Positions 25,380 to 36,689 of a stretch of DNA of 64,000 nucleotides are shown piece after piece. Positions within the stretch are counted from its first letter, which is position 1, and every line of letters begins with the position of its first letter. Source of the stretch: Ectocarpus siliculosus (lineage: Eukaryota; Sar; Phaeophyceae; Ectocarpales; Ectocarpaceae); contig FN649727.1 in assembly GCA_000310025.1 (NCBI GenBank), forward strand, positions 8,060,835-8,124,834, read 5' to 3'. The position numbers and the translations under genes were made by a program. The notes under the pieces are model-generated. The model made no database searches and had not been told where the DNA came from. It saw nothing but the letters and a program-made list of their open reading frames with translations.

Positions 25380-26036
25380 TATGGGAAGTATGAGTGTGAT
25401 GGGTCAACGCGGCGTTCCCGGTGGCCGCGTTGGCGCCAGTCATCGAGACGGCCGCAGCGACAGCGGCGACAACAGCGTCGGTGAGGACAGCGTCAGCGGC
25501 GTCCCCGGTGGCCGCGATGGCGCCGGGTGTTGAGACGGCCAAGGCAGTGGTAGCCGCAACGGGGACGGGGGACGGCAGCCGCAGCGGCGTCCCCGGTGGC
25601 CGCGGTGGCGTCGGGCAGTCAAGATGCGTGCGCCGGCAGCGGCGGCCTGACCTGCAGCAGCGGCGGAGACGACGGCATCTGCGGTTTCGAGAGGGGCGTG
25701 TCGTACCCTTTTGACCCTGGAGGACTTTCTACGCAGGAGGTGCGTGTGGACGGAGAGGAGAAGTATGGTGGAGAGACGGATGACCGGAGCAGCGGCGGCC
25801 GCAGCAGCAGCAGCAGAAGCAGCAGCAGCGGCCGCAGCGGCGGCGGTAGCGACATCGGCGACGGGGGGAACGGCAGCGGCAGAAGCAGCAGCGGCGTCCC
25901 CGGTCGCCGCGTTGGCGTCGGGTGTCCAGACGGCCGCACGGGCGGCGACGAGGGGTTGGATGAAACCTGGAGTGGAGCCCCGACGCACCCTTCCGACCCC
26001 GGGAAGACTGAGGAGGAAGTGAGCAGCAGCAGCAGC

Positions 26037-26071
<35 letters not shown>

Positions 26072-26590
26072 GGAAAACGGTGGTGATGGGAGCGGGGATG
26101 AGGCGTTGGATGAAACCTGGAGTGGAGCCCCGACGCACCCTTTCGACCCCGGTAAGACATCTTCGCGTGGCGCGAGGAGACGGGGGGCGGTACCAGGGGT
26201 GGCTTACCCCTTCGATAGGGGCAGGAACGGGAGTGGCAGCTCCGGCGGCGGCAACGGTGGCAGGCGCAGCAGCGACGGGAGTGGCGGCTTCGGTCAGAGC
26301 TCCGGCGGCGACACCGGCGGCAGCAGGAGCATCGACGGGAGTCGTGGCTTCGGCCAGAGCTCCTACGGCAGCAGAAGACGGCAGCGGCAGCTTTGGCCAG
26401 AGCCCCGTCGGCGGCAGCGGCGACAACGGCGGCGGTGGTAGAGGCGGCAGCAGCGACGTCACCGGCAGCCGTGTTGGCGCTGGAACTCATGACGGTCGTG
26501 GCGGCGGGCGAATGGCAACAGCGGCGATGGCGGCGGCGGCAGCAGCGGTGGCGCCCTCGAGTCGACCGGGAACGGGGAGGACACGGTGAC
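25380..26590 (+). repeat. GC-rich trinucleotide-phased VNTR; may encode a Gly/Ser-rich protein
   Basis: Imperfect units recur. A segment containing GTCCCCGGTGGCCGCG appears at about 25414, 25499, 25587, 25896 and, degenerately, 26459. A unit giving the peptide 'LDETWSGAPTHP' appears at about 25958 and 26107. A 'DGSGGFGQSS'-type unit appears three times at 26275-26405. Pure GCA/CAG runs fill the gaps. Open frames occur on both strands: 281 codons + (25596-26441) and 340 codons - (25440-26462). The plus frames read as Gly/Ser/Asp-rich with recurring 'P(F/S)DPGKT', and the minus frame as Ala-rich. The third FGQS unit is in another frame than the first two, which argues against one uninterrupted coding exon. 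If it is a gene, the plus strand is likelier because T-rich 3'-UTR-like sequence follows. Confidence 0.5.
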
Positions 26591-27772
26591 AGCGACGACC
26601 TCACCTTGTTACAGCCAAGTGGGAGAACATGTGAAACGTTTACGACTTTGTTCGGTTTTGTGTGCAGGCATGGACGTTTTACCTTTGCCATTTGGCTTCG
26701 CATTTATTAATATTATTGTTCTGTTCTTCCCTTGCTAGCGCACGGTGCATTTTGATGCGGAAAACACGTGTGTTCCACGGCGTGTGCGTAATTTTGTTTT
26801 TCTGTACTTGGTTTCATGATAATAAATGTACGCTGCGACAAGATAAGCGTTCTACCTTGCAGCTGAATGCTTCATATTATTTCCGTACTCTTGTGGAGGG
26901 AAGTACGCTCGGTCGCGTTTTTTTTGTGTTTTTTTGTTTTTTTCTGCGCATCGGACACTTTAGCACTTGTAGGATGTTTCGATACTTTGGTTTTTATGTT
27001 GGGTCCTGAGTTCAGTGGTCGCTCTGTGCGGTGTGTTTTTGGCCGCGCGCACGAAATGGGATGACAGCGTGTTGTTTGACGTGCGTGAAGGCATGCCGCT
27101 CAGGGAGCAGGGTGGCTTCTGGAGTTCCAGTTGCAAATACAGTTTTCATACGGTACGAACTTTTTCCGGAGTTTGATGCCATGTATGTGTGTTACGTGTT
27201 TTCATGTTTTTGGTTTGTATCGCATGTTTTGCTGCCCTTGCATCGAAAATCATGGGGGGGGATGTCATGTATGATCATGATCCTAGAGGGCATGAGCAGC
27301 AATCGAATCGGTTCGTTTTCTGGTCTTGTCTATTTGTGTTTTAGGTGAACGGCAAAGCAGGGGGGACTGTTGGCATCGAGATATTAGCTCGGGGTGAATT
27401 TTGGGAGCTGACAGCAGGGGGGCTGTTTGCGTGGATGCTTGCTTATATTTTCATATTTTCTATCGTTTCTTGGACAAAAGCGACGGTACCGATTAGCGGG
27501 CGCGCGCTGTTTAGGATTTGGTCCTTGGACACTATATTGGAGGAAGGATTTGACATGTTTTGACGATTAATGGTTGGGGCCGTTGTGCTTTCCGAATTCA
27601 TTCTCGTTTTGTTTGAGGATTTGGTGCCAACTCTTTTGAAGTTTTTTTTGCCAGAAATTTCCGTTTTCGTTCCGACGCCTTTCTGATGTAGCACAAATAA
27701 TTGTTGGGTATCTTTCTGAGGATGATTCTTTTGTGTCAACGGTTTGAGATTATGTGCATAAACTAATGGAAC
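26591..27772 (+). other. T-rich region resembling a long 3' UTR
   Basis: The stretch is rich in T and G with runs such as ttttttgtgtttttttgtt and no splice-consistent coding exon. Composition changes sharply from the GC-rich VNTR upstream. It resembles long brown-algal 3' untranslated regions, so it may belong to a plus-strand transcript containing the VNTR. The small open frames here show no family resemblance. Confidence 0.35.
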
Positions 27773-28600
27773 ACTCACAGAAGATAGCACATCCCCAACA
27801 CACCTCTCCAGGAAAGCACACCCGGTGATGTTTTTATTTTACACAGAAAGAAACGCCAATTATCACACGCCAATTATCACACCGGCCGGTGACACAAGAT
27901 AGCACACCCCGTACAGTTATGCCCATACCAATCACGGAGCCCCCATTATCACACATGTCACACATGGTGATGGGGCTGCTGGTGGTGGCTGATGGCACGG
28001 ATGTGCACAACTGTACATAGTGCACAGCCCGGTGTGCACACACACGAGGTCAACAGCTGGTGTGCACACAACGAAGGACAAAACGGAGGTGGAAGAGGTG
28101 GACACCCTCTTGGAAACAACCCTGCTGGAAGTGACGTGTGGCTCAGACGGTGCCATCAAAGGTCTGCGCCGGCGCCTCCACGGGCGATCACGTCATTTTT
28201 CTCGAAGCAACCCGCCAAGCTAAACGATGAGACTCCATCAGCACCTGCCACCGCAAGTGCTGCCAAAGTCCGCTCAACAGCGTCCGCCGAGGCCCGCACA
28301 ACATCGTCGGTTGGTTGAGGACCGCACAATAATAGCAGATCAAGGAATGGTGGAGCAGGATATAAACTATACGTACGTGTGTGTGTTGTTATCACAACCC
28401 CTTTTTATCAGACCCCCTTGACTTTTCACACCCCCTCATTGCGGGCTCTGTCAACGTGCACTGTTTATCACACCGGTGACACACAAGATAGCACACGCAC
28501 CCATGCCAGGAAAGCACACCCGGGGTGATAAATTTTTTCAAACTCCAAAATATTATCACCAGGGTGTGTGTGCTCTTCTTTTTGTGTCACATACATCCGG
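27773..28600. repeat. AAGATAGCACACC repeats flanking a small open frame
   Basis: Related units (accggtgacacaagatagcacac, then ccaggaaagcacacccggggtgat) occur in direct orientation at about 27780-27900 and 28468-28530. Between them a plus-strand frame ends at 28318 with 'RAITSFFSKQPAKL', which looks like a degenerate PCNA-interaction (PIP) peptide lacking its Gln. Such short N-terminal motifs occur in both host and transposon proteins. I cannot assign the element. Confidence 0.4.
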
Positions 28601-28935
28601 TAACCAGCCAACATCGTAGGGCACGGTATTACGTTTGTTTTTAGTTTTTACGGCAGGCAGCTGATAGCCACCACGCACGGTAGTTGTACGGAATTGGTCA
28701 CCACGGAAACGTTTATGCGGAAACCAGGCAGCCAAAACTGTAAAGTACGGAAATTTGTTTGTTTTTTCGGTGACTCTCATGGCCACCACGCACGGTAATT
28801 TTTGTGCGGTAATTGGTCACATGGTGATATGTACGGTAACCAACCAACACCGTACGGCATGGTGATACGTTTTTTGAACCGGAACTGGCCCTCACGGTAT
28901 TCGTTGTGCGGTAATTGGTCACCACACGGTAATAT
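28598..28935. repeat. GGTAATTGGTCACCACGG-type degenerate repeats, block 3
   Basis: About three loose units of roughly 100 bp (ggtaaccagccaac...ccaccacgcacggtaa...ggtaattggtcaccac) related to the blocks at 23.9 and 25.3 kb. The array abuts the telomere-like tract at 28938. Confidence 0.6.
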
Positions 28936-28937
28936 TT

Positions 28938-28959
28938 ATAGGGTTAGGGTTAGGGTTAG
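28938..28959 (+). repeat. Interstitial telomere-like (TTAGGG)3 tract
   Basis: The sequence reads agggttagggttagggttag, just over three TTAGGG units, inside the chromosome arm. TTAGGG is the telomere repeat reported for brown algae. Confidence 0.8.
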
Positions 28960-30640
28960 TCGGTAACCACAGCCAACAACAGCACCGGTATGACATATTG
29001 GCTGCACCGTGCTATCCCATATATCATCAGGACACTGGTCTGGTGTGCAAAGCATATTATCTCTGGAATACTGAGTCTTGGTAGAAGCTGCTCGCTCCCT
29101 TCGGAAGAGGTCGTGCAATCATCTCGGCTACACAGAGCTGCTTGTGGTTCATGTGCGAGATTCCTCTAGCAAACACAACACGCTAGAGAGCATTGTGCAG
29201 CGCAACAGTGGGAAGCAGAACGGGCGCTGCATGATGTGTGCTGCATGACGGGGTGTGGAAATGATGATGAGTGTTTTAGGAAAGGACCCTCGACAACAAG
29301 TCAACCTGTTCCACCGTGCCAATAACGCAGGGTCCTGTTATCGCGCCACACAACAAAAGCGATATAGCCGCTCAAACAACAGTGAAAGCAAGGGTCAACA
29401 ACGTGAAAAACAATTCAAGACACCCACATAGGCCCACTACTCGAAAACCGGGGGTCCGGGGGGGGGGGGGGGGTGTACTCATAGTCGTGCACGCCGTAGT
29501 CGTTAGACCATTGACCTCGCATCCCTACAAAGCCGGGACGGAGCACGCCGGGTTCTCGCCGGACCAGGCTCTCACATCACCAAGCGTGAAGCGCCGTGAG
29601 GCATTCGGCGAGTCGCATGAAGGGTGCGCTGCATTCTGCTAAGTAAGGGTGTTCGGCATCTCGTGCTTACTTCCTTTCGTACGGATGACAGCCGCCGCGT
29701 ATGACTAAATGGGGAAGGGACTCTAATTTCTATATATTTGCGTGAGGGGCACCGCGGATAGAAAAAACTCTGAAGTAGGGGGGTCAATGACATATTTTCG
29801 TGAACGAAGCCTCCTATACTAATTCCTATATATGACAAGATGCCGAAATTGCCCTCCCGCCGGGGGGGGGCGGGGTGCCCATGTGCCCATGTGTCTGGAT
29901 TTTTTTCACGTGTAGCAACTAACTGCGTATAGAGGTCTTGAAATCGTCTCAGCTACACATAATTGCTGGTAGTTCTCGGAGGTTCACAGTGTGGGCTGAG
30001 ATCGGTTTTTGAGACCCGATAGGTCAAGGGGAGGGGTATGGGAATAAAAATGACACAGACAGATCGGAAAAAAAAAGGTCGACAGAGACCCAAGCTTGGG
30101 AACTGAATTTAAGCAACGCAGTACCTACCGAAATACAACAGCACCGAGGGATACTTCTCTACCAACAGCAAGGGGCAAGACGAAGGGCAAACATTGCGCT
30201 TCCCGACACAACAGTTCCAAGTCCGAAGCAGCGACCGACTCTGTTTCTTAGCCCCGGTGCCAACAAGAGTGCACCTGCCAGGTTAAAAACAATCTGACAA
30301 TCCTATCTAGTCCAACAGGGGACCATCTATCCCGCAATGAAAAGCTAGAACGCGGGCTCGACGGAAACTGGTAGCCCCGACGCGGCCAATCCGTGTAACA
30401 ACTTCTACACGTTGCAGACCTGGGTTCGCCAACACCTGTCATGCGCACTCGAACGATGATACTAACAGAGGAGACTACGTGCACAGCAGATGTTTCTCCA
30501 AAAACGCAAACATAATAATCTAACATGAACGGCATTTCACCCTTAACCTGGTCATCTAACCAACGCTCAACACTAGCTCTCCTGCACGATAGTAAATGCA
30601 TGCGGGATCATCGACACAACCTACGAAAACGGATTACCCT
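28960..30640. other. Intergenic DNA without recognisable genes
   Basis: No family-like coding exon on either strand. It contains a G homopolymer (29458-29473), a G-rich tract near 29861, and short AT-rich stretches. The left part may be promoter DNA and the right part the 3' UTR of the minus-strand membrane protein gene. Confidence 0.4.
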
Positions 30641-30651
30641 TCGTCGCTATT

Positions 30652-31638
30652 TCATGTGCCTGTTGTCGCAGCCGCGCGGCCGCTAGTTTCTCCGTCTGTT
30701 TGCCGTCTCTCTGTGCCTCCCGCCGCCCCTCCCCCTCTTCCAGGTCCCGTTCCAACTCCGTCCAACATCAAGGGCTCTTCCAAATCGTTCCCGACCACCA
30801 CCGCCCGTTGTTGCCTCCCCCCTGCTCCCCTTGTCACCCCGCTGCTCCCCCTGCTGGATTCCTCTGATCTGTTGGCCTCCACCCCAGTCACAGCACTACC
30901 GCCGCCGCCGCCAATGCCATGGTGAGCTGGCGCCGATGCGGATGCCCCTTCGTTTTCCCTTGATATCCACACGGTTAGCTCGGGCTCCTGAGGTGACGGT
31001 GGGGACGGCGAGCCCGTCTGCCCGAGCGAGGTCGCTACCGAGCTTAAGAGCGTCTGCGGCAGGGTGGTTACGAAGCCGAAGGCCATGCCGGAATCATCCA
31101 CAAGGCCTGCCACGGGATACCGTTTCAAGTCCTCCTCGTCGTCCGACAGAGCGGCCCACTGCGTGCCGACTTCGCCGCCTGCCTGGCTCATGTCAGAGTT
31201 GGAGGCTGATCTTCTCGGCCACGTCCGAAGGATTGGCATGGCTTGCGGCACCGACCACGCCTGCGCGAACGATATCCCTTTCTTTTTTCGGCGGACTTCC
31301 GTGAAACCGCACAGCGCCGTGAAGCAGCAGCAGAGGCAAATGAAGAAGAGGGTCGACGCGTAGAAGTCCCACTCGGAGTCAATCTTCGTGCAATCCAGAT
31401 CTTCGATGGAGCAGCAGGTGTCGCAGGAAACATCGCTGAAACACACGGCAATCATGCAACGAGAGAGGGAAGGGCGGGGCACGTTCTTGTCGAGTTGGCA
31501 ATGCGAGACGGACCGTCTTTCGCCCTCTTTCTGGCAATCGTGATGAAAAACAACCAACCATTGTGAGGTGACATTTCGAACACTAAACTGGACAAGCAGC
31601 ACAACAACCAACGGAAGAGAACGTTTCGGCTCGCACAT
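30652..31638 (-). CDS. Predicted type I single-pass membrane protein with Cys-rich lumenal domain
   Basis: Start chosen at the ATG at 31638: the frame is open to 31689 but the first 17 residues are unremarkable, while the second Met opens a signal-peptide-like stretch ('MCEPKRSLPLVVVLLVQFSV'). A short lumenal domain follows with a Cys cluster ('CDTCCSIEDLDC'), then one membrane helix ('FYASTLFFICLCCCFTALCGF') and a basic stop-transfer ('EVRRKKKG'). The tail is long, Ser/Pro/Gly-rich and acidic, and includes 'DLEEPLML', an acidic-dileucine-type sorting signal. Stop at 30652-30654. No known family recognised. A splice acceptor-like site near 31442 leaves open a shorter last exon with an unseen upstream exon. 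Confidence 0.6.
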   Translation of the reverse strand: MCEPKRSLPLVVVLLVQFSVRNVTSQWLVVFHHDCQKEGERRSVSHCQLDKNVPRPSLSRCMIAVCFSDVSCDTCCSIEDLDCTKIDSEWDFYASTLFFICLCCCFTALCGFTEVRRKKKGISFAQAWSVPQAMPILRTWPRRSASNSDMSQAGGEVGTQWAALSDDEEDLKRYPVAGLVDDSGMAFGFVTTLPQTLLSSVATSLGQTGSPSPPSPQEPELTVWISRENEGASASAPAHHGIGGGGGSAVTGVEANRSEESSRGSSGVTRGAGGRQQRAVVVGNDLEEPLMLDGVGTGPGRGGGAAGGTERRQTDGETSGRAAATTGT

Positions 31639-31699
31639 GGCGGCGGAAGCATGGAAACAACCAGCCAGCAAGCAAGAAGGTGGCATCAACAGGCATCTT

Positions 31700-34600
31700 C
31701 AGCTGCCCGTGACATTACAAAGGCATAAAAAGGCGAGCGATGCGAAGAATATGCCCATGGGAGGGGTGGCTAACACGCAGTTCGCACCTCCGTAAGCATA
31801 TCATGAACAGGTACAGAATCCCGAGAAATCATACGTCCTCCCGGCATGCAACCGAATCAACTTCTCATCTAGATAAAATGAGCCGCGAAGCGGCAAAGCT
31901 GCCTGCATTTCGCTCATTCCAGGAAGCTCTAAGTACCGGCCTCTACTAGCGCGATACAGGGGCCTGGACTTCTCACGGGGAAGCCTAGATCATGCGCCTT
32001 TTCGACCCAAACAAGACCTACAACAGAGCACCGATTTACGATCTGTTGGTTTCTGAGGCGGAGAAAAATTGGCGTACTCTTTGTCACAACGTTTGGTCGC
32101 GCTCCGACAATAGATGACCGTGCTATACAGGTATTTGTCCCCAAAACTCGTAGCAGATGCTTCACCCTTAACCCGGGAGTCGAGCTCAAGGGGCAACACA
32201 AAGCGGAGATCTCTCACGCGCGGTTCAAACGACAGCAGAAACAGAGCTGACATCACACACACATACACGATTGGCCAAATTCCACCAAAGCCAACAGGTT
32301 GGGACTTCAGTAGTTCGGACAACAACGGTGATCGTGGCAATGGAATTCATTTGGTAACGAACGAAGAAGGAGGAAAGGAAACGGGAGGATAAGGGAACGA
32401 CCAAAACACTAATGGGGGAGGGAAGCATGGAGTGGAAGAGAGCAAGGTGACCTTCCTCACAACAAACGACGCACGGTCAGAGAAGAACTGCCGCAAAATA
32501 CTGTAGCAGTGGCGATGAAAGCGATGGTAGTGAAGGCATGGAGGAGGATGGTGAAAGCATTCCAAAACGAACTCGAGTGCCTTGGTAGACACGTGCAGAG
32601 TTCCTCTGTTGATGCCGTCCGTTTCTGTGTTTCATCCGGAGAACAGCTAAACCTCCCCCATGACGCCCCCTCACGGGGTTCTAGCCATTTTCGAAGTGTT
32701 TTGTGTTTTCAACCGCAATGAGACTGACGTCTTTTCATTGGTCAGTCGGTTAGCGCGGTCGATGCTAATAATAAAAACAAACATCCAACTGTCGTCCACC
32801 CCCTTTGGACATAGATCGAGAGAACTCTTCGAGGGCGTGAGCGTCTACTGCTGTGCGTTCTCAGCATGGTTGACCGGGATCGATTAATCAGGTTGCTTAC
32901 GCCGCGCTGCTGTCTTCGAAAACAAATGTGAACTGCGACAAAGCCGCATGCCTGCTGTCATTGCTGCTAAGTCTCTTATGCGTCAAATTGATGCCACCGC
33001 CTTCTGTTACTTGGGGTGAAAATGATGTGGACTGCTTGCTGTCACTCCGTGGGGAAATCGGCAGGGTTGAGACGATTGAATGTGGCCGGTAAGATGTGAG
33101 CCTGCGGCGTCTATCTGTCGCTATGCCACGATGCTATTACGTCTAGGATCCTGTTGGTGCTCTGCGACCTTCTGATTTTCTTGTCGCCAGAAACATGAAG
33201 AAGCATGCCTCTTCCCGGTATGGGTATGTATGGGTATTCATTTGAGTCTATTGCCCATTCTATTTGCGAGAGGGGGAAATGCTTCATGTTTTGGTTCTTT
33301 GCCAGTGCGTGGAATCAACGAAAAAAGCAATAGGAAAGGGCCGCCTCTCCCGGTCGAACCAAAAGCACCTCCCCGTCGCGCCCGTCGCACGCTCTGCTGT
33401 ACCTATTTAGTTGCACTACAAATGATGCACCCTTGCTGTGTGGGCCGGGCTTTACAGCGTTTTAATATCGCAGAGCATCGCAGATAGAATACTGCAAGGA
33501 ACTGAGTCGTACCCCGCCGCTATACCCACCCTGCAGTATCAGGGGTTTATAGGGTAAGCACATTAGGGGCATGTTTCCTGCCTCCAAAAATATCCAAGTA
33601 GTCCGTATTCATGAAACTCTTGCCGGATTGCGGCCATCACGCTTGTTCGCAAACATCGTATACCAAAGCAAAAGCAACGCTGTTCTTACAGCGGCGCTCG
33701 CCAGCACAGCGACGCCATGGCGGTGGGTGAGCCAGCTCCGGCCGGTATTTCGTCGCTCTTTCGCTGTAGCACACGTATGCCCACCGGTATACAGAAATCT
33801 ATTACAGCACCACGAGGGACGATCACAGCAAACAATGAACACTTCAAGGAGACTAGAAATCGGTCAACATCGTCTACAAACGCGGCACCACACCGCATGG
33901 CACAACGGCTCTCACCTATACTCCTCATTCCGCAGGCAGCTCATGCACGACGACGCCTCCGAGACATCAACACACGTGTACAGCTTCCCTGGAGAGGCTA
34001 GGTGGCCAGTCCTGCATGAACGTCCAACAGGGTTGGTTGTTGGGAGGAGTTTAAGAACGGTCACAAGGAGGGAGGACATCCCCATCAAATCCTATACTAT
34101 AATAATAATACCATCAATAGTGAGAATTGCCCCCGGCATTTGCCATTTGGCTTTGGCATTGGTGCAAGGTGTATCCTACCATGCGCACCTCACGCCATGA
34201 GATACTTGCAGTGTTGTGACCGAGTGCTGTGATTCGTTGCAGATCTCCGTTTCTTTCAACAACATTTCGGTGTATTGCACTCGATGATGTCATCTGCTGG
34301 CTTCCTTACACGTCCGATCGTACTAGGGCTACAGTAGTAGCCGAGTCTTCGTCGTAGTCGGCGACGAACCCATTCGACAATGCAGGGTGCGCGGCGACGC
34401 GCAACACTCATACAAGCAACTTGCTGTAGTTTATAAAGTTAACCAGACGGGACACGCGCACCGTTTTCAGTTTTCCAGAACGCCAGCCGACAAGGGCCGG
34501 AAAGAGCCAAGAAAAATCTCCGGCCAAAAGCACTCGAAAACTATGGATACCAGCAAGCAAGCGTACGACATACTCCGAATTCTGAACAGCAAAGTCACAT

Positions 34601-35305
34601 GTTGTTGATGCTATCATACAGACTCCACCACATCCCATTTGACTGTGGGTATATCTCGAATGGGTAGTCTTTCTGTGTGTGTATTTATTTTTCCTTAATA
34701 CAGAGTACAGCAGTAGGAACTCTACAGGTGCACTTCTGATGCACTGGATAAGCGGCGTAATTGCAATCTTCACTATTAGCTTATCTTGCTGGCATTGTTT
34801 CCCCTTCAAACTCTTGCTTGCAGCGGGGGCCTCAAGCGGGATCCTCTCTAAGAAAGCTCCGGGGGTTGCATATCTACAGCAGGAATGCTGCATGTAACAG
34901 CGTCTGCAAAGCGCTCAAGGCACAAAAAAAGCGTGACACAACAACCCGATCATGCAGCTACAACCAAAAACACGGGTGACACCCACTGACGCCTCGCCCG
35001 GATGAACACCCACACTCACACCAGTCGCAGAGGGGCTGCTCACGCACAGACTCACCCAGTACAGTCGAAATAGGAGAAGGGTGTGATACAGCAGTTTTCA
35101 GCCGTTACGACGCCACAGAGAAGCACCGCTCCAGTCGCCGTGAGGAAAATCCCCCCACTCCGACGTAATCTGTCCGTCATCTCTCGATGTGCTGGATGCA
35201 AGCGCTCCAGGCTCCCACAGGTTTTTCCTAGCTCCGGTAAGGAGGGATAAGTGCACGCCCGCTCCTGCTCCTTCGAAGTCAAGAAGCGCGTTTTCTCTCT
35301 CCGAC
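31700..35305. other. Intergenic DNA, no supported gene
   Basis: Several open frames exist on both strands (the longest is 33571-34200, +) but none shows family motifs, consistent splice signals or codon regularity. The part next to 31.7 kb is likely promoter and 5' UTR of the minus-strand membrane protein gene. Confidence 0.4.
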
Positions 35306-35309
35306 CCTT

Positions 35310-35735
35310 TCGTGTGCTTGGGGTGCAAGCGGAGCGAGCGACTCGTCGACTCCTGCCTCTGGTCCAAAAAGCTGTTGCTGTTACGTACGTCACAGGGTGT
35401 TCCAAACAAGCAGCGTTATCTCCTCCAGTTGCAATTGCAGTTGTCCGTATCAGAGGAACTCTGCATCCTCTCAAAGAACATTGCACACATACATGATGAA
35501 CTTTTGGCAGGAACATCCAACCAGCACTCACACCCAGAGGACCATCGTCGCGCACACCTCACGACAACATTATATTGCACGCCGGTCACTGCTTTAGAAA
35601 TGAAGGCTGAACCGGCAGCCATGTGGGATCCTCTGTCGGCGAACCTGGATCCTTCATACGTCGATGCCTTGTTGGTGAACTCTTCTTGTGGATGGAAATT
35701 TCGGGCGTCAGTACTACTACTGTGAGTGAGCGATG
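35310..35735 (+). repeat. Dispersed repeat with conserved first-exon-like frame, copy A
   Basis: About 425 bp matches 55235-55615 in the same orientation. Shared landmarks in order: gggtgcaagcg-agcgagcgactcg, ttacgtacgtcac, gaacatccaaccagcac, then an ATG at 35600 opening a frame that starts 'MKAEPAAMWDPLS' and contains 'NLDPSYVDALLVNSSCGWK'. The frame runs to gtgagtg, a donor-like site, with the in-frame stop TGA overlapping it. The two copies keep the same ATG, frame and donor. It could be promoter plus first exon of a gene family, or the end of an unknown mobile element. No second exon was found downstream. Confidence 0.6.
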
Positions 35736-36689
35736 ATGAGTGTTTTGCACGAGATGAAGACACGATTGATTTTATTTTACCGCAACTAACTACATTTAAC
35801 TGACTACTACATGTATGTGTAACTTTATGTGTACGTACATACGCATGCGCCCTTTTTCTCTTTGCCAGCGGGCTTACAACAGGTATTACAATTATATTGA
35901 TGCCGTCTCACGAGAGAAAAAAATCCCGAAAATGTTAAGGTCCAGGAATAATAAAAGTAAGTATGTATGTATGTATTGAAGAAGAGAGATGATGAAGAAG
36001 TGATGATTAAATTAGTGAGTGCTCTCCTCGCAGACAGACAGACCAGTTTTTTTTGTTGGAAGTGGTTTGCTTTTTGGAGGGAGAGGGAGGTAAACTTGTA
36101 CAACACACGATTTTGGGGAACGGTAATAATACAGTTTGTTAGTTCCGACCATACGCGGGAAACTACTGCTGCGAAGAAATCAATTACCTACTACCGTGCG
36201 TCATGAAAATGAAATAAAACCCAACTTCTCTATCTAGGAGGCCAAAGTTCAACAAAGAAGGTTGACTGTTCGTTCGTGGACTGCATTTTCTGAACAAACT
36301 ACTTACTGCTTTTTTTTTGCTTGAACCGAATCTGAAGGGCCTTATTATATCATTATACAGTTACTACTTCTACATGTAGTATCACAATTTGATTTGTTCG
36401 ATCAACACACTACACACACTACACACGCCAGCCACCGGTCGGTTACGTACGACCCAACCAGACCCCACACCCATCCATGCGCCATCGCAACCCGCTAGCT
36501 AGGTGTTTTTTTTTTGTTATTATTGTGTGTGGTGTACTCTCTCTCTCGCACCACCACCACCACCAGTCAAAATATCGAATGATTACCCCAATTTAATTAC
36601 CCGCCCACATTTATTTGACGCACGTCTGTCTCTGTCTCTGTGGCACCTCGAGGCACAACTGTTGCCCCCCCTCTGTTTGTGCCGATAAT
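35736..36689. other. AT-rich spacer with microsatellites
   Basis: Includes a GTAT run near 35958-35980, T runs, CACTACACA repeats near 36405-36428 and CACCAC near 36550. No coding or RNA gene signal seen. Confidence 0.5.

Noticed and set aside
23860-29000. CRISPR array
   Set aside because: Repeats are degenerate, unequal in length and without regular spacers, and the genome is eukaryotic.
33571-34200. 209-codon plus-strand frame as a gene
   Set aside because: No family motif, low-complexity-free but random-looking composition, competing frames on both strands and no splice or promoter support.
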